15,098 nucleotides of DNA from NCBI GenBank assembly GCA_947627835.1, contig CANQXM010000019.1:1-15098 (forward strand). Reading direction: 5' to 3'. A model generated the notes under the pieces. The model worked only from the letters and a program-made list of their open reading frames with translations, made no database searches and was not told where the DNA came from. Shown in pieces: positions 14,140 through 15,098 of this stretch (positions are counted from its first letter, which is position 1; each line of letters begins with the position of its first letter). Source of the stretch: an uncultured Bacilli bacterium (GTDB taxonomy: Bacteria > Bacillota_I > Bacilli_A > RF39 > UBA660). The position numbers were made by a program, and so were the translations under genes.

Positions 14140-15098
14140 TCATGCAATCATATGAATAAATTGACTCATGGTCGTAGTACTATGAACTGGATATCTTGGA
14201 ATGGTATAAGGATTATCACTTTGGGTACTTTTTCGATATCCTCCCACAAAAGCCATCTGAAAGCCGACTTCTTTTAAAGCTTGAATCGCTGTATCATTAT
14301 AAGCATAGAATGGAAAACAGAAAGCTTTTTTACTACCGGTTTGCATGGCACTCCATTCCAAATCTTTGAGTACATCCGCATAACTAGAGCAAAGCATTTG
14401 AGCGCCACGGGTTTGATTCGAGCAAATTCCTTCTTTATGCATATCATAGGTATGACTTTCCACATCCAAATTTGGAGAACGATAATTTTCAATATTCCAC
14501 CAACCACTAATTAAAAAGAGCGTTGCATGCATATCATATTCTTCTAAAATCGGAATTAACTTATTTCCGTTATGAGCGCCCGTTCCCATGGCTCCATCAT
14601 CAATGGTAATGAGAACACTTCGAGCAGGAAGCGTAATTTCTTGAAACTTCCACGCCCGATACTCTTCAATTGTTAACGTTTTATAATGATTTTCCTTTAA
14701 AAAATCAAGTTGTTCCCGAAATTGTTTAACATCCATACAATTTCCACCGTCACATTGCTCCCCGATACTTCCATCATAAAAGAAATGATAATTCAAAACT
14801 GCAATCGAAGTAGCCACTGCACCTTCACTTGGAAGTGAATAAGATAAAGAGGTAGATGGCTTGGAAACAGGAATGCCTACTTCTTCTCCTTGCATCATTT
14901 TAAGAATATCTTCTTCACTCGTCTTTTCTGAAACCGAATAAACATTCCAAACCGTTTCATCTTGTCCTTGCAAATTCGTTTTATTAGTAGTTCGAAGTAA
15001 GTCATTGCTACTTACAGATGAAAAAGAATAAGCAGAAAGAAGATCTGAAAAAGAATCCGTAAGAAGTAAAAAGGCTCCTTTTTGAAGACGAACATCAC
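14140..15098 (-). CDS. Polysaccharide deacetylase (NodB fold, carbohydrate esterase 4), N-terminus outside the window
   Basis: 318 residues are visible and the frame stays open to the window edge, so the start is missing. The C-terminal NodB-type domain should remove N- or O-acetyl groups from an extracellular or wall polysaccharide. The metal and catalytic motif SVLITIDDGAMG (the TFDDG motif, with Ile for Phe) is at visible residues about 160-171. SHTYDMH (214-220) is the histidine metal-binding motif in the longer-spaced form seen in PgaB/IcaB-like and some clostridial enzymes. FCFPFYAY (about 259-266) fits the Arg-Pro motif region but without the Arg. Four cysteines (CDGGNC and two in EGICSNQ...MLC) could form disulfides. 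The N-terminal part (residues 1-95) is polar and Ser/Thr-rich with no recognised domain. A signal peptide or membrane anchor would be expected upstream. Confidence 0.85.
   Translation of the reverse strand, partial: DVRLQKGAFLLLTDSFSDLLSAYSFSSVSSNDLLRTTNKTNLQGQDETVWNVYSVSEKTSEEDILKMMQGEEVGIPVSKPSTSLSYSLPSEGAVATSIAVLNYHFFYDGSIGEQCDGGNCMDVKQFREQLDFLKENHYKTLTIEEYRAWKFQEITLPARSVLITIDDGAMGTGAHNGNKLIPILEEYDMHATLFLISGWWNIENYRSPNLDVESHTYDMHKEGICSNQTRGAQMLCSSYADVLKDLEWSAMQTGSKKAFCFPFYAYNDTAIQALKEVGFQMAFVGGYRKSTQSDNPYTIPRYPVHSTTTMSQFIHMIA

Noticed and set aside
1..15098. CRISPR arrays, insertion sequences, tRNA or rRNA genes
   Set aside because: I saw no spaced direct repeats, no transposase motifs and no RNA-gene sequence in the window.

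Overview
The window reads as a low-GC, anaerobic Firmicute (class Bacilli in the broad sense, perhaps close to Erysipelotrichia/RF39-type gut lineages). The grounds are the strong A+T bias, Gram-positive ribosome binding sites, a SpoIIAA/SigF-like pair, LytR-CpsA-Psr and DD-carboxypeptidase wall enzymes, and an oxygen-sensitive class III ribonucleotide reductase. TGA is a stop (it ends nrdD, nrdG and the deacetylase), so the mycoplasma code does not apply. The placement is inference; no rRNA or tRNA gene was seen.

Layout. (1) 1-1116: the 3' tail of a plus-strand gene, possibly a wall-anchored surface protein, meets a minus-strand pair of a STAS anti-anti-sigma factor and a SigB/F/G-type sigma factor. 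The expected anti-sigma kinase gene is not between them. (2) 1148-5577: cell envelope block with a three-pass LCP glycopolymer transferase (minus), a small unknown gene (plus), a DacA-type penicillin-binding DD-carboxypeptidase (minus) and a VanY-type zinc DD-carboxypeptidase lipoprotein (plus). (3) 5576-10787: tightly coupled minus-strand dNTP operon in the order nrdD-like, nrdD, nrdG, dut. (4) 10788-11539: a divergent Crp/Fnr-family regulator. A perfect palindrome lies between it and the nrd operon, centred at the -41.5 position expected of a class II activator site. (5) 11555-14139: rpsO and pnp with a structured rpsO leader and an intercistronic terminator-like hairpin. (6) 14140-15098: a polysaccharide deacetylase cut by the window edge.

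The most notable item is the first gene of the nrd operon. It is a clear NrdD homologue with an ATP-cone, but it lacks both chemical centres. The thiyl-radical cysteine of the MGCR loop is replaced (MGDE), and the whole C-terminal zinc and glycyl-radical region is absent. It overlaps the start of a complete NrdD. This looks like a maintained, catalytically dead paralogue that may act as a regulatory or structural partner of the active reductase, possibly under control of the neighbouring Crp/Fnr protein.

The genes fall into three themes: deoxynucleotide supply without oxygen (NrdD, NrdG, dUTPase, regulator), wall building and trimming (LCP, two DD-carboxypeptidases, deacetylase) and RNA/translation housekeeping (S15, PNPase). 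No mobile element, CRISPR array or stretch over 300 bases without a gene was found.
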